Assembly (NCBI GenBank): GCA_910589155.1
Contig: CAJURY010000002.1
Location: forward strand, 229,354-293,353
Reading direction: 5' to 3'
DNA from: an uncultured Oscillospiraceae bacterium
GTDB taxonomy: Bacteria; Bacillota; Clostridia; Oscillospirales; Oscillospiraceae
DNA length: 64,000 nt
The first letter of the stretch is position 1. The number at the start of each line of letters is the position of its first letter. Of the stretch, positions 32,353-41,038 are shown piece by piece. The notes under the pieces are model-generated. The model worked only from the letters and a program-made list of their open reading frames with translations, was not told the DNA's origin and did not search any database. The position numbers and the translations under genes were made by a program.

Positions 32353-33189
32353 TTACTTACTGTTGCGGCGCTTGACGATGAACTTGTTGGTGGGGTTCTT
32401 CGTCTTACGGGTCTTGTAACCCATCGCAGGCTTGCCCCAGGGCGTCACAGGACCGGGACGGCCAACGGGAGCGCGGCCTTCGCCACCGCCGTGGGGGTGG
32501 TCGTTGGGGTTCATAACAGAACCGCGGACGGTGGGACGGATACCCATATGACGGGTACGGCCGGCCTTACCGATGTGAATGTTTTCATGATCCAGATTGC
32601 CGACCTGACCGATGCAGGCGGTGCAGTTCATGCGAACATAGCGAACTTCGCCGGAGGGCAGACGAACCTGCGCCAGCTCGCCGTCCTTCGCCATAAGCTG
32701 CGCGGCAGTACCGGCGGAACGGACAAGCTGCGCGCCGCGGCCGGGCTGAAGCTCGATGTTGTGGATCACAGTACCAACAGGGATGTTGGCAATGGGCAGG
32801 CAGTTACCGGGCTTAATATCAGCGGCAGCGGAGGAAACAACTTTGTCGCCAGCCTTCAGGCCGTTGGGAGCCAGGATGTAGCGCAGTTCGCCGTCCTCGT
32901 ACTTCACGAGAGCGATGAAGGCGCTGCGGTTGGGATCGTACTCCAGGCGGAGAACCTCGGCGCTCATTTCCGTCTTGTCCCGTCTGAAATCGATGATGCG
33001 GTACTTGCGCTTGTTGCCGCCGCCGCGATGGCGGACGGTGATGCGGCCATAGCTGTTGCGACCGGAATTCTTCTTCAGGGTCTCAACCAGGCTGCGCTCA
33101 GGTTTTGCCTTTTTGTCAACGCCGTCGAAAGCGGAAACCGTCATGTTCCGTCTTGCAGCGGTGTAAGGCTTAAAAGTTTTAATAGCCAT
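32353..33189 (-). CDS. rplB: 50S ribosomal protein L2
   Basis: Needed for subunit joining and the peptidyl-transferase centre. 278 residues: MAIKTFKPYTAARRNMTVSA, the catalytic-loop segment VMNPNDHPHGGGEGRAPVGR, and PVTPWGKPAMGYKTRK. Confidence 0.97.
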   Translation of the reverse strand: MAIKTFKPYTAARRNMTVSAFDGVDKKAKPERSLVETLKKNSGRNSYGRITVRHRGGGNKRKYRIIDFRRDKTEMSAEVLRLEYDPNRSAFIALVKYEDGELRYILAPNGLKAGDKVVSSAAADIKPGNCLPIANIPVGTVIHNIELQPGRGAQLVRSAGTAAQLMAKDGELAQVRLPSGEVRYVRMNCTACIGQVGNLDHENIHIGKAGRTRHMGIRPTVRGSVMNPNDHPHGGGEGRAPVGRPGPVTPWGKPAMGYKTRKTKNPTNKFIVKRRNSK

Positions 33190-33221
33190 TTTGCGTTACG
33201 CTCCTTTATTGAGATTCTTGA

Positions 33222-33518
33222 TTAGATCATACCCTCGAAGAACTCGATGGTCTTGGAGTCTTCGGTCAGCTTCACGATAGCCTTTTTGGTTTCAGGACGG
33301 CGACCGGCGGGATAAGAGCCGGTGCGCTTCAGCTTGCCCAAGGTACGGACAGTGTTGACCTTTTCGACCTTTACGCCGAAAATTTCTTCCACAGCGGCCT
33401 TGATTTCAGGCTTGGTTGCAGAAAGGGCAACCTTAAATACATACTTCTTATCCGCGACAGACTCCATGGACTGTTCGGTGATAACGGGCTTGAGAATAAT
33501 ATCGTAAGCGCTCTTCAT
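33222..33518 (-). CDS. rplW: 50S ribosomal protein L23
   Basis: Docks trigger factor and SRP at the exit tunnel. 98 residues: YDIILKPVITEQSMESVADK and KVEKVNTVRTLGKLKRTG. The start overlaps the rplD stop by 1 bp (TAATG). Confidence 0.96.
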   Translation of the reverse strand: MKSAYDIILKPVITEQSMESVADKKYVFKVALSATKPEIKAAVEEIFGVKVEKVNTVRTLGKLKRTGSYPAGRRPETKKAIVKLTEDSKTIEFFEGMI

Positions 33519-34141
33519 TATGCGAACACCTCCTCAATGGTAGCCAGGGCGGTCTGATCCACCACCAGCTTCTTGGCGTTCAGAATGTCGTATACGTTGA
33601 TGAGGTTGGCGAAAGTCACGTTGCAGCCAGGAATGTTCCGGCCAGACTTTGTAACCTTCTCATCCGGGGTCGCGGTGACCACCAGAACCTTGCAGTCGGC
33701 GTCCACAGCGGTGAGGAATTTCTTAAATTCCTTGGTCTTGATGGCGTCCATCTTCAAGCTGTCGATGACAACGATGTTCTCTTCAGAAGCCTTGGCGCTG
33801 AGGACGGACTTCAAAGCCAGACGCTTTACCTTCTTATTGAGGGTGTAGCTGTAATCTCTGGGCTTGGGGGCGAACACAATGCCGCCGTGGGTCCACTGGG
33901 GGGCGCGGGTGCTGCCCTGACGGGCGCGGCCGGTACCCTTCTGTCTCCAGGGCTTCTTGCCGCCGCCGGAAACTTCAGCACGGGTCAGCGCGGACTGCGT
34001 ACCCTGCCGGCAGTTGGCCAGATGGTTCTTCACCACATCGTGCACAACAGATTCGTTGGGCTTTACGCCGAACACTGCCTCGGAAAGCTCGATCTCGCCA
34101 ACCTGCTTGCCGGACATATTATAAACATTTGTCTTAAGCAT
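33518..34141 (-). CDS. rplD: 50S ribosomal protein L4
   Basis: An exit-tunnel protein which in several bacteria represses the S10 operon by binding its leader. 207 residues: GGGKKPWRQKGTGRARQGST and HGGIVFAPKPRDYSYTLNKK (the tunnel loop) are intact. The long S10 leader here (35308-35571) is a plausible target. Confidence 0.97.
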   Translation of the reverse strand: MLKTNVYNMSGKQVGEIELSEAVFGVKPNESVVHDVVKNHLANCRQGTQSALTRAEVSGGGKKPWRQKGTGRARQGSTRAPQWTHGGIVFAPKPRDYSYTLNKKVKRLALKSVLSAKASEENIVVIDSLKMDAIKTKEFKKFLTAVDADCKVLVVTATPDEKVTKSGRNIPGCNVTFANLINVYDILNAKKLVVDQTALATIEEVFA

Positions 34142-34159
34142 GATTTAGCTCTCCTTTCC

Positions 34160-34879
34160 TTAGCCTCTTGCGGAAGCCTTCTGGGGGTTACGACCGGAAG
34201 CCTTCTGCGGGTTCTTGCTGATGCCGGACTCAACGTTCTTAACCTTGTTATTCTTCACAGTGCTCTTCACGTACACAAGGCCGCCCTTGGGTCCGGGAAT
34301 CGCGCCGCGGATAACCAGCATATTGAGTTCCGCGTCAACCTTAACAACGTCCAGATTCTGGACAGTGACCTGCTCGACGCCCATCTGACCAGCGCCAATC
34401 TTGCCCTTGAAAATACGGGAAGGATCGGAGCAGGCGCCCATGGAGCCGGCGTGACGATGCACAGGGCCACCGCCGTGGGTCATGGGGGTACGTCCAGCGT
34501 TCCAACGCTTGACAACGCCCTGATAGCCGTGACCCTTGCTGGTGCCGATAACGTCAACCTTGTCGCCGGCGGCGAAGGTGTCGGCCTTGAGAACGTCGCC
34601 GACGTTCATCTGGGCGGCGTTGTCGAGCTTAAATTCTTTCAGGTGCTTTTTGGCCTCAACGTTGGCCTTCTTCAGATGGCCCAGTTCAGGCTTGCTCAGC
34701 TTGGATTCCTTCACGGTCTCAAAGCCAAGCTGGACAGCGGTATAACCGTCGGTTTCCTCAGTCTTCTTCTGGGTCACGGTGCAAGGGCCGGCCTCGATAA
34801 CGGTAACCGGAATGACCTTGCCGCTCTCATCGAAGATCTGGGTCATGCCCACTTTTTTGCCGATGATTGCTTTTTGCAT
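34160..34879 (-). CDS. rplC: 50S ribosomal protein L3 with C-terminal repeat extension
   Basis: Starts 50S assembly with its loop at the peptidyl-transferase centre. 239 residues: MQKAIIGKKVGMTQIFDESG, GTSKGHGYQGVVKRWN and HAGSMGACSDPSRIFKG. The core ends near residue 215; the tail carries a direct octapeptide repeat (NPQKASGR, NPQKASAR), not part of the usual L3. Confidence 0.96.
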   Translation of the reverse strand: MQKAIIGKKVGMTQIFDESGKVIPVTVIEAGPCTVTQKKTEETDGYTAVQLGFETVKESKLSKPELGHLKKANVEAKKHLKEFKLDNAAQMNVGDVLKADTFAAGDKVDVIGTSKGHGYQGVVKRWNAGRTPMTHGGGPVHRHAGSMGACSDPSRIFKGKIGAGQMGVEQVTVQNLDVVKVDAELNMLVIRGAIPGPKGGLVYVKSTVKNNKVKNVESGISKNPQKASGRNPQKASARG

Positions 34880-34995
34880 GTTTACTTCTCCTTTTTAGGT
34901 TATTGGTTGACCAAAAGACATTGGGCGCTTCCGGTCAACATGACCCGTCCATCCTGGTGACGGACTGTGGCGGGCGCTGCAATTATGACGGGTAA
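34880..34995 (-). other. Structured spacer between rpsJ and rplC
   Basis: A 116-bp gap, long for this cluster. Two stems are visible: GTTGACC (34906-34912) with GGTCAAC (34933-34939), and CCGTC (34945-34949) with GACGG (34959-34963). No gene seen. Possibly regulatory. Confidence 0.45.
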
Positions 34996-35307
34996 TTACA
35001 GCTTTATCTCAATCTCAACACCGGCGGGAAGATCCAGACTCATGAGAGATTCCACGGTCTTCTGGTTGGGGTTGAGAATATCGATCAGACGCTTGTGGGT
35101 TCTGCGCTCGAACTGTTCACGGGAGTCCTTGTACTTGTGAACCGCGCGCAGGATGGTGACGACTTCCTTCTTGGTGGGAAGGGGGATGGGGCCGGAAACC
35201 TGGGCGCCGTTGCGCTTGGCAGTTTCCACGATTTTCGCCGCGCTGGAGTCGATGAGCTGATGATCGTAAGCCTTCAGGCGAATACGGATCATTTCCTGAT
35301 TTGCCAT
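34996..35307 (-). CDS. rpsJ: 30S ribosomal protein S10
   Basis: A 30S protein that doubles as the antitermination factor NusE. 103 residues: IRIRLKAYDHQLIDSSAAKI and GPIPLPTKKEVVTILR. It is the first gene of the cluster, preceded by AAGGAGG, a leader of about 265 nt and a consensus promoter. Confidence 0.97.
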   Translation of the reverse strand: MANQEMIRIRLKAYDHQLIDSSAAKIVETAKRNGAQVSGPIPLPTKKEVVTILRAVHKYKDSREQFERRTHKRLIDILNPNQKTVESLMSLDLPAGVEIEIKL

Positions 35308-35571
35308 AGTTGTGTTTCCTCCTTGAAAACGTACTCAGTTTTTGTGGCTGGGTACGGTCGAACCGTTTTGTTCACGCCGCCGTGCGTATCATTCTTAGGC
35401 CATGAAAAATGGCCGACGCAAGCCGACCTTTGCCAGACCCCAGCGATATACGCTGGCGCGAACTGGACAGTTCAGCCGCCCGATGACCGGACATACTCCA
35501 CAGAAGTTACCGGCTTTCGCCGCAATCTCCTGTTTCATCGCATAGCACGCGCAGACTTTCCCTACACGCGC
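35308..35571 (-). promoter_or_regulatory. Long 5' leader of the S10 cluster
   Basis: About 265 nt between the predicted transcription start and rpsJ. Visible stems: GGCCAT/ATGGCC (35398-35414), GAACTG/CAGTTC (35460-35473) and ACGGT/ACCGT (35354-35366). A long leader before rpsJ fits autogenous control by L4, known in other bacteria, but I did not see a clear attenuator T-run. A 64-codon open frame here has no ribosome binding site and is not called. Confidence 0.5.
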
Positions 35572-35577
35572 TTCCTT

Positions 35578-35606
35578 ATCATACAACAAATCCCCCCTGC
35601 TGTCAA
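35578..35606 (-). promoter_or_regulatory. Consensus sigma-A promoter of the S10-spc-alpha cluster
   Basis: Minus strand: TTGACA (35606-35601), 17-nt spacer, TATGAT (35583-35578). No other strong promoter is obvious in the 16 kb of ribosomal genes downstream. Confidence 0.9.
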
Positions 35607-35694
35607 GAGGAATTTTCGGATTTTTTTACAAATCCGCCATGAAATTTTCGTGCAGAACGCAGAATTTCCGTAGCAAAGCCCAAGACCGCGCTTG

Positions 35695-35723
35695 TTGTTT
35701 TCGCAGCGGAACCATGCTATAAT
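35695..35723 (+). promoter_or_regulatory. Sigma-A promoter of the alkyltransferase pair
   Basis: TTGTTT (35695-35700), 17-nt spacer, TATAAT (35718-35723), 31 bp before the start codon. Confidence 0.8.
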
Positions 35724-35753
35724 GAAGGAAATGCAAGGAGGGCGCTTTTCACA

Positions 35754-36063
35754 ATGACAAACACTTTAAATGCGGATTTGATTTATGAAATTCTCTCCGT
35801 GGTGGAAGAAATCCCGGAAGGCCGGGTGGCGACATACGGACAGATCGCCCGGATGATTGGCAAGGACAAAAAATGCGCGGCTGGTGGGAAAAGTTCTCAG
35901 CCGCGCAGAAGCTTACGGCGCATATCCTTGCCATCGGGTGGTGAATCACGCGGGCAGGCTCGTTCCCGGCTGGCGGGAACAAGAGGAGCTTCTCAAGCAG
36001 GAGGGCGTTTCCTTTCGCGTCGGCAATCATGTGGACATGAAAAAGCATCAATGGAACCCATGA
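35754..36063 (+). pseudogene. MGMT-family DNA alkyltransferase domain protein, frameshifted
   Basis: A one-domain member of the O6-alkylguanine transferase family (Atl/YbaZ type). The 5' part reads ILSVVEEIPEGRVATYGQIA; the 3' part, in another frame, reads ARLVGKVLSRAEAYGAYPCH then RVVNHAGRLVPGW and ends VDMKKHQWNP. The shift is at an A6 run (35868-35873); with five A the product would be a continuous protein of about 103 residues. It keeps a Cys in PCHRV, unlike the PWHRV of Atl proteins, so it may have been catalytic. Promoter and AAGGAGGG site are intact, so the break is recent or a base-calling error. Confidence 0.8.
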
Positions 36064-36075
36064 AGGAGAGATAAA

Positions 36076-36615
36076 ATGGTATACACCGCTACTTGCAATT
36101 CCCCCGTGGGAAAACTCCTGCTGGCTGAACAAGACGGCGCGTTAGCTGGGCTATGGATAGGGGGGCAGAAATATTTTCTCGGTTCTTTGCGAGACGAAAT
36201 GGAAGAAAAGCCAGAATCCGCTTTGCTGCGGCAGACGGCAAACTGGCTTGACCGCTATTTTAGCGGGGAGAAACCGGCAATCAGCGAATTAAAGCTGGCT
36301 CCGGCGGGCAGCGCGTTTCGCCGGGAGGTTTGGCGCATCCTCTGTGAAATCCCCTACGGCGAAATCACAACCTATGGCAAAATCGCGGAAAAATTGGCGA
36401 AAAACAGAGGACTTCCCCGGATGTCGGCTCAAGCGGTAGGGGTTGCGGTGGGTCATAATCCAATTTCTATCATCATTCCCTGCCATCGGGTTATCAGCGC
36501 AAACGGAAGCCTCACCGGGTACGCCGGAGGAATTGAAAAAAAGCTTCAATTGCTCACCCACGAGGGGGTAAACACAGATAAACTGTTCGTACCCAAAAAA
36601 GGAACGGCGTTGTAG
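36076..36615 (+). CDS. ogt: Methylated-DNA--protein-cysteine methyltransferase
   Basis: Repairs O6-methylguanine by transferring the methyl group to its own Cys. 179 residues: an N-terminal domain (VYTATCNSPVGKLLLAEQDG), the wHTH segment IPYGEITTYGKIAEKLAK, and the active-site IPCHRVISANGSLTGYAGG. It follows the frameshifted relative by 12 bp with AAGGAGAG before the start, so the two repair genes share a promoter. The symbol ogt rather than adaB is a convention. Confidence 0.93.
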   Translation: MVYTATCNSPVGKLLLAEQDGALAGLWIGGQKYFLGSLRDEMEEKPESALLRQTANWLDRYFSGEKPAISELKLAPAGSAFRREVWRILCEIPYGEITTYGKIAEKLAKNRGLPRMSAQAVGVAVGHNPISIIIPCHRVISANGSLTGYAGGIEKKLQLLTHEGVNTDKLFVPKKGTAL

Positions 36616-36713
36616 CACAGAAAAACAAGCGTCTTTCCGAACCCATTTCACAAATTGAATTGCAGCGCCGGCTTCGCCTTCTCGCAAAGACAACAGACCT
36701 TTTGACGCCCTGA

Positions 36714-36745
36714 AGCGGCCGTTTTCACAAGCGAAAACGGCCGCT
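36714..36745 (+). terminator. Hairpin terminator after ogt
   Basis: AGCGGCCGTTTTC (36714-36726) pairs with GAAAACGGCCGCT (36733-36745), 13 bp perfect. CCTTTTGACGCCCTGA just before it resembles the right end of the MITE-like elements. Confidence 0.65.
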
Positions 36746-36757
36746 CAGGACAGAAGA

Positions 36758-36784
36758 AGCCCTCCCATTTATCATGGGAGGGCT
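36758..36784 (-). terminator. Hairpin terminator after the polyferredoxin gene
   Basis: AGCCCTCCCAT (36758-36768) pairs with ATGGGAGGGCT (36774-36784), with a pyrimidine-rich stretch after it on the minus strand, 11 bp from the stop codon. Confidence 0.8.
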
Positions 36785-36795
36785 GATTCCGTTGT

Positions 36796-37179
36796 TTACT
36801 TTTCTACAATTTCCAAAATTTCCATGGGGCAGGCTTTCACACAAATACCGCAGGCAATGCACTTGGTCGTTTTCGCGCCTTCACCGCCCACCATCACCTT
36901 CATGGGGCAAACTTCAACGCACTTGCCGCAGCCGGTGCAAAGCTTCTTGTTGATGATGTACACGCCCTTGGGATTCTGGGTAATGGCCCCAAACTCGCAA
37001 GCCTTTGCGCACTTACCGCACTGGATGCAGGTCATGGGCTTCGCAGCGCCGTTTTTCTCAATAATCTGAATGCAAGACTTATCCTGGTGAAATTCCTTAT
37101 AAAAAGCCTGGGAACAGGCGCGGACGCACTCCAGACAAGCCATGCAGGTTGCGCCTTTTTTGACAGCGACTTTCTTCAT
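36796..37179 (-). CDS. Polyferredoxin with four [4Fe-4S] sites
   Basis: A 127-residue iron-sulfur protein. Four CxxCxxCxxxC motifs in order: CMACLECVRAC, CIQCGKCAKAC, CTGCGKCVEVC and CIACGICVKAC; the last two are followed by Pro, as in classical ferredoxins. This resembles the electron-transfer subunits of oxidoreductases, but no catalytic subunit gene is adjacent. It is soluble and has its own promoter and terminator. The partner enzyme cannot be inferred. Confidence 0.9.
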   Translation of the reverse strand: MKKVAVKKGATCMACLECVRACSQAFYKEFHQDKSCIQIIEKNGAAKPMTCIQCGKCAKACEFGAITQNPKGVYIINKKLCTGCGKCVEVCPMKVMVGGEGAKTTKCIACGICVKACPMEILEIVEK

Positions 37180-37214
37180 AACCGGTCTCCTTTATTGTAT
37201 GTTTCTGCCCCTTC

Positions 37215-37243
37215 ATTATACACAGGAACCACGGAAATAGCAA
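37215..37243 (-). promoter_or_regulatory. Sigma-A promoter of the polyferredoxin gene
   Basis: Minus strand: TTGCTA (37243-37238), 17-nt spacer, TATAAT (37220-37215), 36 bp before the start. Confidence 0.8.
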
Positions 37244-37271
37244 GGGGAAAACGCTATGTTTTTCAGAATAA

Positions 37272-38900
37272 TTATTGATACATAATCTGCATCAAAAGCG
37301 CGTACAGTTCTTCCTCTGTTGCCTCGCCCAGAGCCAAAGCGTTCTCCGAAATATGCTTAGGGGTCTCGGTAAGCGTGTCAATGGTGAGATCCAGATGCAG
37401 ATCGATGGTGGTAGTATAGCTGAAGCTTCCAAGATTCCCCTCGGTTTCGATGCCGGCAATCGCCGCTGTGACGTTCATGCCAGCGCCCACAGGCTTCACT
37501 TCACCGGTAAGCTTAAACAGTTCCGCTTCTTCCTCATAGACGGCAACGCTGTATGCGCCGGTGCTGTCGGTGTAGGTCAGCTCCAGCTTTCCGGCGTCCG
37601 CAACCTCCAAAGAAAACTTGTTGGCGCCGTTTTCATTGGTCAAACCGCCGCGTAGCGCCGTTTCCTCCGTACCGTCCGCCTCCGTTACATAGAACGCAAA
37701 ATCATTCCAGGGATTTTCTTCCCCCAGCAGCAGGAAGGTCGCTTCGCTGTCCTCCGCCTTCACGGAAAGACCCATCAGGTAACCGCTCTTGCTGATATAG
37801 CAGGTGGTCTGCACATCCATATTACCAATTTCGTGCAGTTTCTCGAACATTTCATCCATTTCGGTTTCCAGTTCTTCCCGGAACTCTGCCAAAATATCCA
37901 GATCCGCCGCGCCGTTCATAGTGTCCGCAGCGTCCATGGATGTTTCCAGAATGGACAAATATTCGTCTACGCAAACATCCATGCCCTTTTCCAGCAAAGA
38001 AACGCAAGCGCTCAAATCAATGCGCACAGGATACGCGGTGCAGTCTCTGGCAATGCCCTCATAGCTGACGGTGCTGGCGGAGCCTTTGCCCACAGTATAG
38101 GATTCCTTTACAGCCTTGACTTCCTCCGCGCACTCCGTCTGCATACGCAGCAAAAACGCCTCGGCGTCCCAAGCGGACGTTCCATCTTCCTCCGGGAACA
38201 AGTCCAAAGACATATCCATCATGGATTCGTCGAACCGGAAAAGGCCAATGTCGCTCAAATGCTTCAGATCCTGCCCCAATTCTCTGGTGCGGATGCTGAC
38301 GGCAGTATCCAGAATATCAGGAACCGCAAACATCATTTTCTCATCGTCGGCGGAAAACTGCACGGCGAACTTTTCGCCGCTTACCTCAAAATCAACAGAA
38401 GCGGACGCAATCTTATTTTCCCGATCCTGCCCGCCATTTGCATGGTATTTCACGTTGTTATGAAACGGTTCGCCGTCGCCATAGTCTTGCATGATGTCAA
38501 CGTTCATATCCATTTTCATGCCGTACTTTTGGGTTTCCATAAGCGCGGTCAGACCTTCCATGGCCTTTTCCAAATTAGGGGTTTCAGCGGAAGCGGCGGG
38601 CAGGGCGGCAAAGGTCTTATCTATGGCCTTTTCCAGCTTTTTCCCAGAACTTCCCCCCAGGAGCATCACCGCTGCCACAGCGCCGGCCGCTACAAGGCAA
38701 ACCGCGCCTGCGCAGATCCCCACAATCAGCCCGGTTTTCTTTTTCTTTGGCGCGGACGGTTGCTCCAGGTCAAAAGCTTCCGTCACCGCTTGCTCCTGAG
38801 CAAACAGATTTTCCCTCGCCTGCTCCAGAGGCGCGCCACAGCTTTCGCAGAACGCGGCGTTATCCAGGTTGGGAGCGCTGCAATTGGGGCAATTTTTCAT
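37272..38900 (-). CDS. Zinc-ribbon, single-TM protein with large outer domain
   Basis: A 542-residue protein. An N-terminal zinc ribbon (CPNCSAPNLDNAAFCESCG, residues 4-22) is followed by a short linker, one membrane segment (GLIVGICAGAVCLVAAGAVA, about 56-75), and about 450 residues of Asp/Glu-rich outer domain with few motifs. Similar zinc-ribbon/TM proteins are common and unassigned in Clostridia. ATG 38900 is chosen for AAGGAG 9 bp upstream; the frame is open 19 codons earlier. Function unknown. Confidence 0.82.
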   Translation of the reverse strand: MKNCPNCSAPNLDNAAFCESCGAPLEQARENLFAQEQAVTEAFDLEQPSAPKKKKTGLIVGICAGAVCLVAAGAVAAVMLLGGSSGKKLEKAIDKTFAALPAASAETPNLEKAMEGLTALMETQKYGMKMDMNVDIMQDYGDGEPFHNNVKYHANGGQDRENKIASASVDFEVSGEKFAVQFSADDEKMMFAVPDILDTAVSIRTRELGQDLKHLSDIGLFRFDESMMDMSLDLFPEEDGTSAWDAEAFLLRMQTECAEEVKAVKESYTVGKGSASTVSYEGIARDCTAYPVRIDLSACVSLLEKGMDVCVDEYLSILETSMDAADTMNGAADLDILAEFREELETEMDEMFEKLHEIGNMDVQTTCYISKSGYLMGLSVKAEDSEATFLLLGEENPWNDFAFYVTEADGTEETALRGGLTNENGANKFSLEVADAGKLELTYTDSTGAYSVAVYEEEAELFKLTGEVKPVGAGMNVTAAIAGIETEGNLGSFSYTTTIDLHLDLTIDTLTETPKHISENALALGEATEEELYALLMQIMYQ

Positions 38901-38966
38901 TTCCTCCATCTCCTTTTTTAAATTAGTCAAAGCACGCTTTGACATGTTATGAACCATAACGCTTCC

Positions 38967-38995
38967 ATCTTACAAAATTCGCAAATATTTGTCAA
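38967..38995 (-). promoter_or_regulatory. Sigma-A promoter of the zinc-ribbon protein gene
   Basis: Minus strand: TTGACA (38995-38990), 17-nt spacer, TAAGAT (38972-38967), in the divergent gap with the lipoprotein gene. Confidence 0.85.
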
Positions 38996-39095
38996 CAATT
39001 TTATAAAATTTACATTAAATGCATGTCTGTTTTTTTCTATTTTTGCAAATACTAATATCCGAACTGTGAAGTTTTAAAAACAGGAGGAGTTTTCT

Positions 39096-39431
39096 ATGAA
39101 AAAAACAGTTTCTATTCTTCTGGCGGCGCTGCTGAGTATGAGTCTGCTGGCTGGCTGCACAGGGGATCAGGGCAATGTGTCCCAGACCACCAACGGGGAA
39201 GTGAACGGCACCAATGATCCCAGCGACCGCGCGACGGACGCCATCCGGGATGATATCACCGATCCCACAAGAACCACCGGCAGCACGGACGCTACCATCA
39301 GCGGCGGGAACTCCAGCGCAGGTACGAACAACGGCACAGAGCCGAACGCTGGCACTGCCACGGACGGCGATATGGGCATGGACAACGACACCGACACTGG
39401 TACGACAGGCACTGGCGCAGCCCAGGGCTGA
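39096..39431 (+). CDS. Low-complexity lipoprotein
   Basis: A 111-residue protein with a lipoprotein signal peptide ending LLAGC (Cys 21). The mature part is almost entirely Thr, Gly, Asn, Asp and Ser (for example GTNNGTEPNAGTATDGD), with no hydrophobic core, so it is probably an extended, disordered surface spacer. AGGAGG lies 8 bp before ATG 39096. No family recognised. Confidence 0.8.
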   Translation: MKKTVSILLAALLSMSLLAGCTGDQGNVSQTTNGEVNGTNDPSDRATDAIRDDITDPTRTTGSTDATISGGNSSAGTNNGTEPNAGTATDGDMGMDNDTDTGTTGTGAAQG

Positions 39432-39846
39432 GATTCCGCTCCCAATCTTATCTGCCGGAAAAGCAAATTTCCGGCGGATATACATAGGGATTTTCAGTAT
39501 ATGATTCATTTCCTTAAAAATGCATGTCTACAGTTTCGCGAAAATCCCCCGCAACTGCCAGGTCGCGGCAGGCGATCTCTTTTTGCCCATTCAAATTCAT
39601 CGTCAAAACAGCAAATCTTTTAGATTTTCACGCCAGCCGCTGCAAGAACAAAACCGCAGCGCAAATGCTGCCGTAGGGGCGAACTTCGGGTTCGTCCGTT
39701 TTTTCCAATTCGCACAATCTTATTAGAACACGTCAATGCTCCGCGGGCTCGCCGCCTCGCCATGACTGAGAACTTCCATGACACGCCGCCTTTTTGACAT
39801 TTTGCACAGAAGGACGCTGCAAACGCAGCGTCCTTCGACTTTCCCA
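39432..39846. other. Intergenic region with terminator, dispersed repeat and hairpin
   Basis: No gene seen. TCTGCCGGAAA/TTTCCGGCGGA (39451-39478) is the likely lipoprotein terminator. A dispersed-repeat copy lies at 39673-39700 (GTAGGGGCGAACTTCGGGTT then CGTCCGTT). AAGGACGCTGC/GCAGCGTCCTT (39810-39835) follows rpoD. Its left arm with flank (ACAGAAGGACGCTGCAAA) recurs at 61949. CTTTTTGACA just before it resembles the MITE-like right end. Confidence 0.6.
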
Positions 39847-40992
39847 TCAGCAATAAAAATCTTTAATTTTCTTGGCGCGGCTGGGATGCCGCAGCTTCCG
39901 AATAGCCTTATTTTCAATCTGGCGGATTCGTTCCCGGGTAACGCCAAAAATCTGCCCCACTTCTTCCAGGGTATGGGTTCTGCCGTCGTACATACCGAAC
40001 CGCATCCGCAAAACGTCCGCTTCCCGCTCTGTCAGCGTACCGAGAATTTCTCCCAGAGCCTCCGCCAGCAGAGAATTGGAGGTTGCTTCCGCAGGACCGG
40101 GAGTGTTGTCGTCCTCCACAAAAGAACCGATGGTGGTGTCTTCCTCGTCGCCCACAGGGGTATCCAGACTGAGGGTATCGGCGGCGGTACGGTTTGCCTC
40201 AATAATCTTTTCCACCGGCAGATTCAGCTCCTTTGCGATTTCCTCTACCGTAGGCTCCCGGCCAAGCTCCTGCACCAGCTTCCGGTTGCAGCGGGTGGCC
40301 TTGTTAATGACCTCTACCATATGCACAGGCACGCGGATGGTTCTTGCCTGATCCGCAATGGCGCGGGTAATGGCCTGCCGAATCCACCAGGTTGCATATG
40401 TAGAGAATTTGTTTCCCTTTGTCCAGTCAAACTTGTCTACCGCGCGAATGAGACCTGTGTTGCCCTCTTGAATAAGATCCAGAATATGCAGCCCTCTGCC
40501 GGAATATTTCTTGGCGATGGAAACCACCAGCCGGAGGTTTGCCTCGGTCAGCTTGTTTTTCGCTTTCTGATCGCCATCGGTGACGCGCTTGGCAAGCTCC
40601 ACTTCCTCATCGGCGGAAAGCAGCCGCACCTGGCCGATTTCTTTCAAATACATCCGAACAGGGTCGTCCAAATTGTATTCCGCCACCAGCTCCACCGGGT
40701 CAACCAATTCCTCTTCTTCTATATCGGAAAGGTCCACATCATCCAGATCGCACAAAAGATCCAGCCCATCGTCCAATTCTATATCCAATTCGTTGCTGAT
40801 GATCTGAATACCCAAGGCGTCAAACCGATCGTAAAACTCCTCGATTTTTTCCGGGGAGATGTCCAGCTTTTCCAGCTCGGCGTTCAGCTCCGCAGCCCGG
40901 AGAACGCCGTCTTTTCTGCCCTTGGCAATCAGCGCCTGAATGGCAGCGTAGGCTTCCTCGGCGCCGCCGGACTGTTTCTTTCCGTTGCTCAT
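39847..40992 (-). CDS. rpoD: Housekeeping RNA polymerase sigma factor
   Basis: Directs RNA polymerase to the TTGACA/TATAAT promoters seen throughout this window. 381 residues: a short region 1.1, region 1.2 (DDPVRMYLKEIGQVRLLSAD), region 2 (KFSTYATWWIRQAITRAIAD), region 3, and region 4.2 (TLEEVGQIFGVTRERIRQIE). The short acidic N-terminus is typical of Bacillota SigA. dnaG is not adjacent, unlike in many relatives. Confidence 0.97.
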   Translation of the reverse strand: MSNGKKQSGGAEEAYAAIQALIAKGRKDGVLRAAELNAELEKLDISPEKIEEFYDRFDALGIQIISNELDIELDDGLDLLCDLDDVDLSDIEEEELVDPVELVAEYNLDDPVRMYLKEIGQVRLLSADEEVELAKRVTDGDQKAKNKLTEANLRLVVSIAKKYSGRGLHILDLIQEGNTGLIRAVDKFDWTKGNKFSTYATWWIRQAITRAIADQARTIRVPVHMVEVINKATRCNRKLVQELGREPTVEEIAKELNLPVEKIIEANRTAADTLSLDTPVGDEEDTTIGSFVEDDNTPGPAEATSNSLLAEALGEILGTLTEREADVLRMRFGMYDGRTHTLEEVGQIFGVTRERIRQIENKAIRKLRHPSRAKKIKDFYC

Positions 40993-41038
40993 AACGATAC
41001 TCCTTTATCTGTTCGGACTTCTAAATAATCACATCTAA

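Noticed and set aside
35395..35589. A 64-codon frame in the S10 leader
   Set aside because: It starts next to the promoter's -10, has no ribosome binding site and no protein-like composition; the leader structure explains the sequence better.
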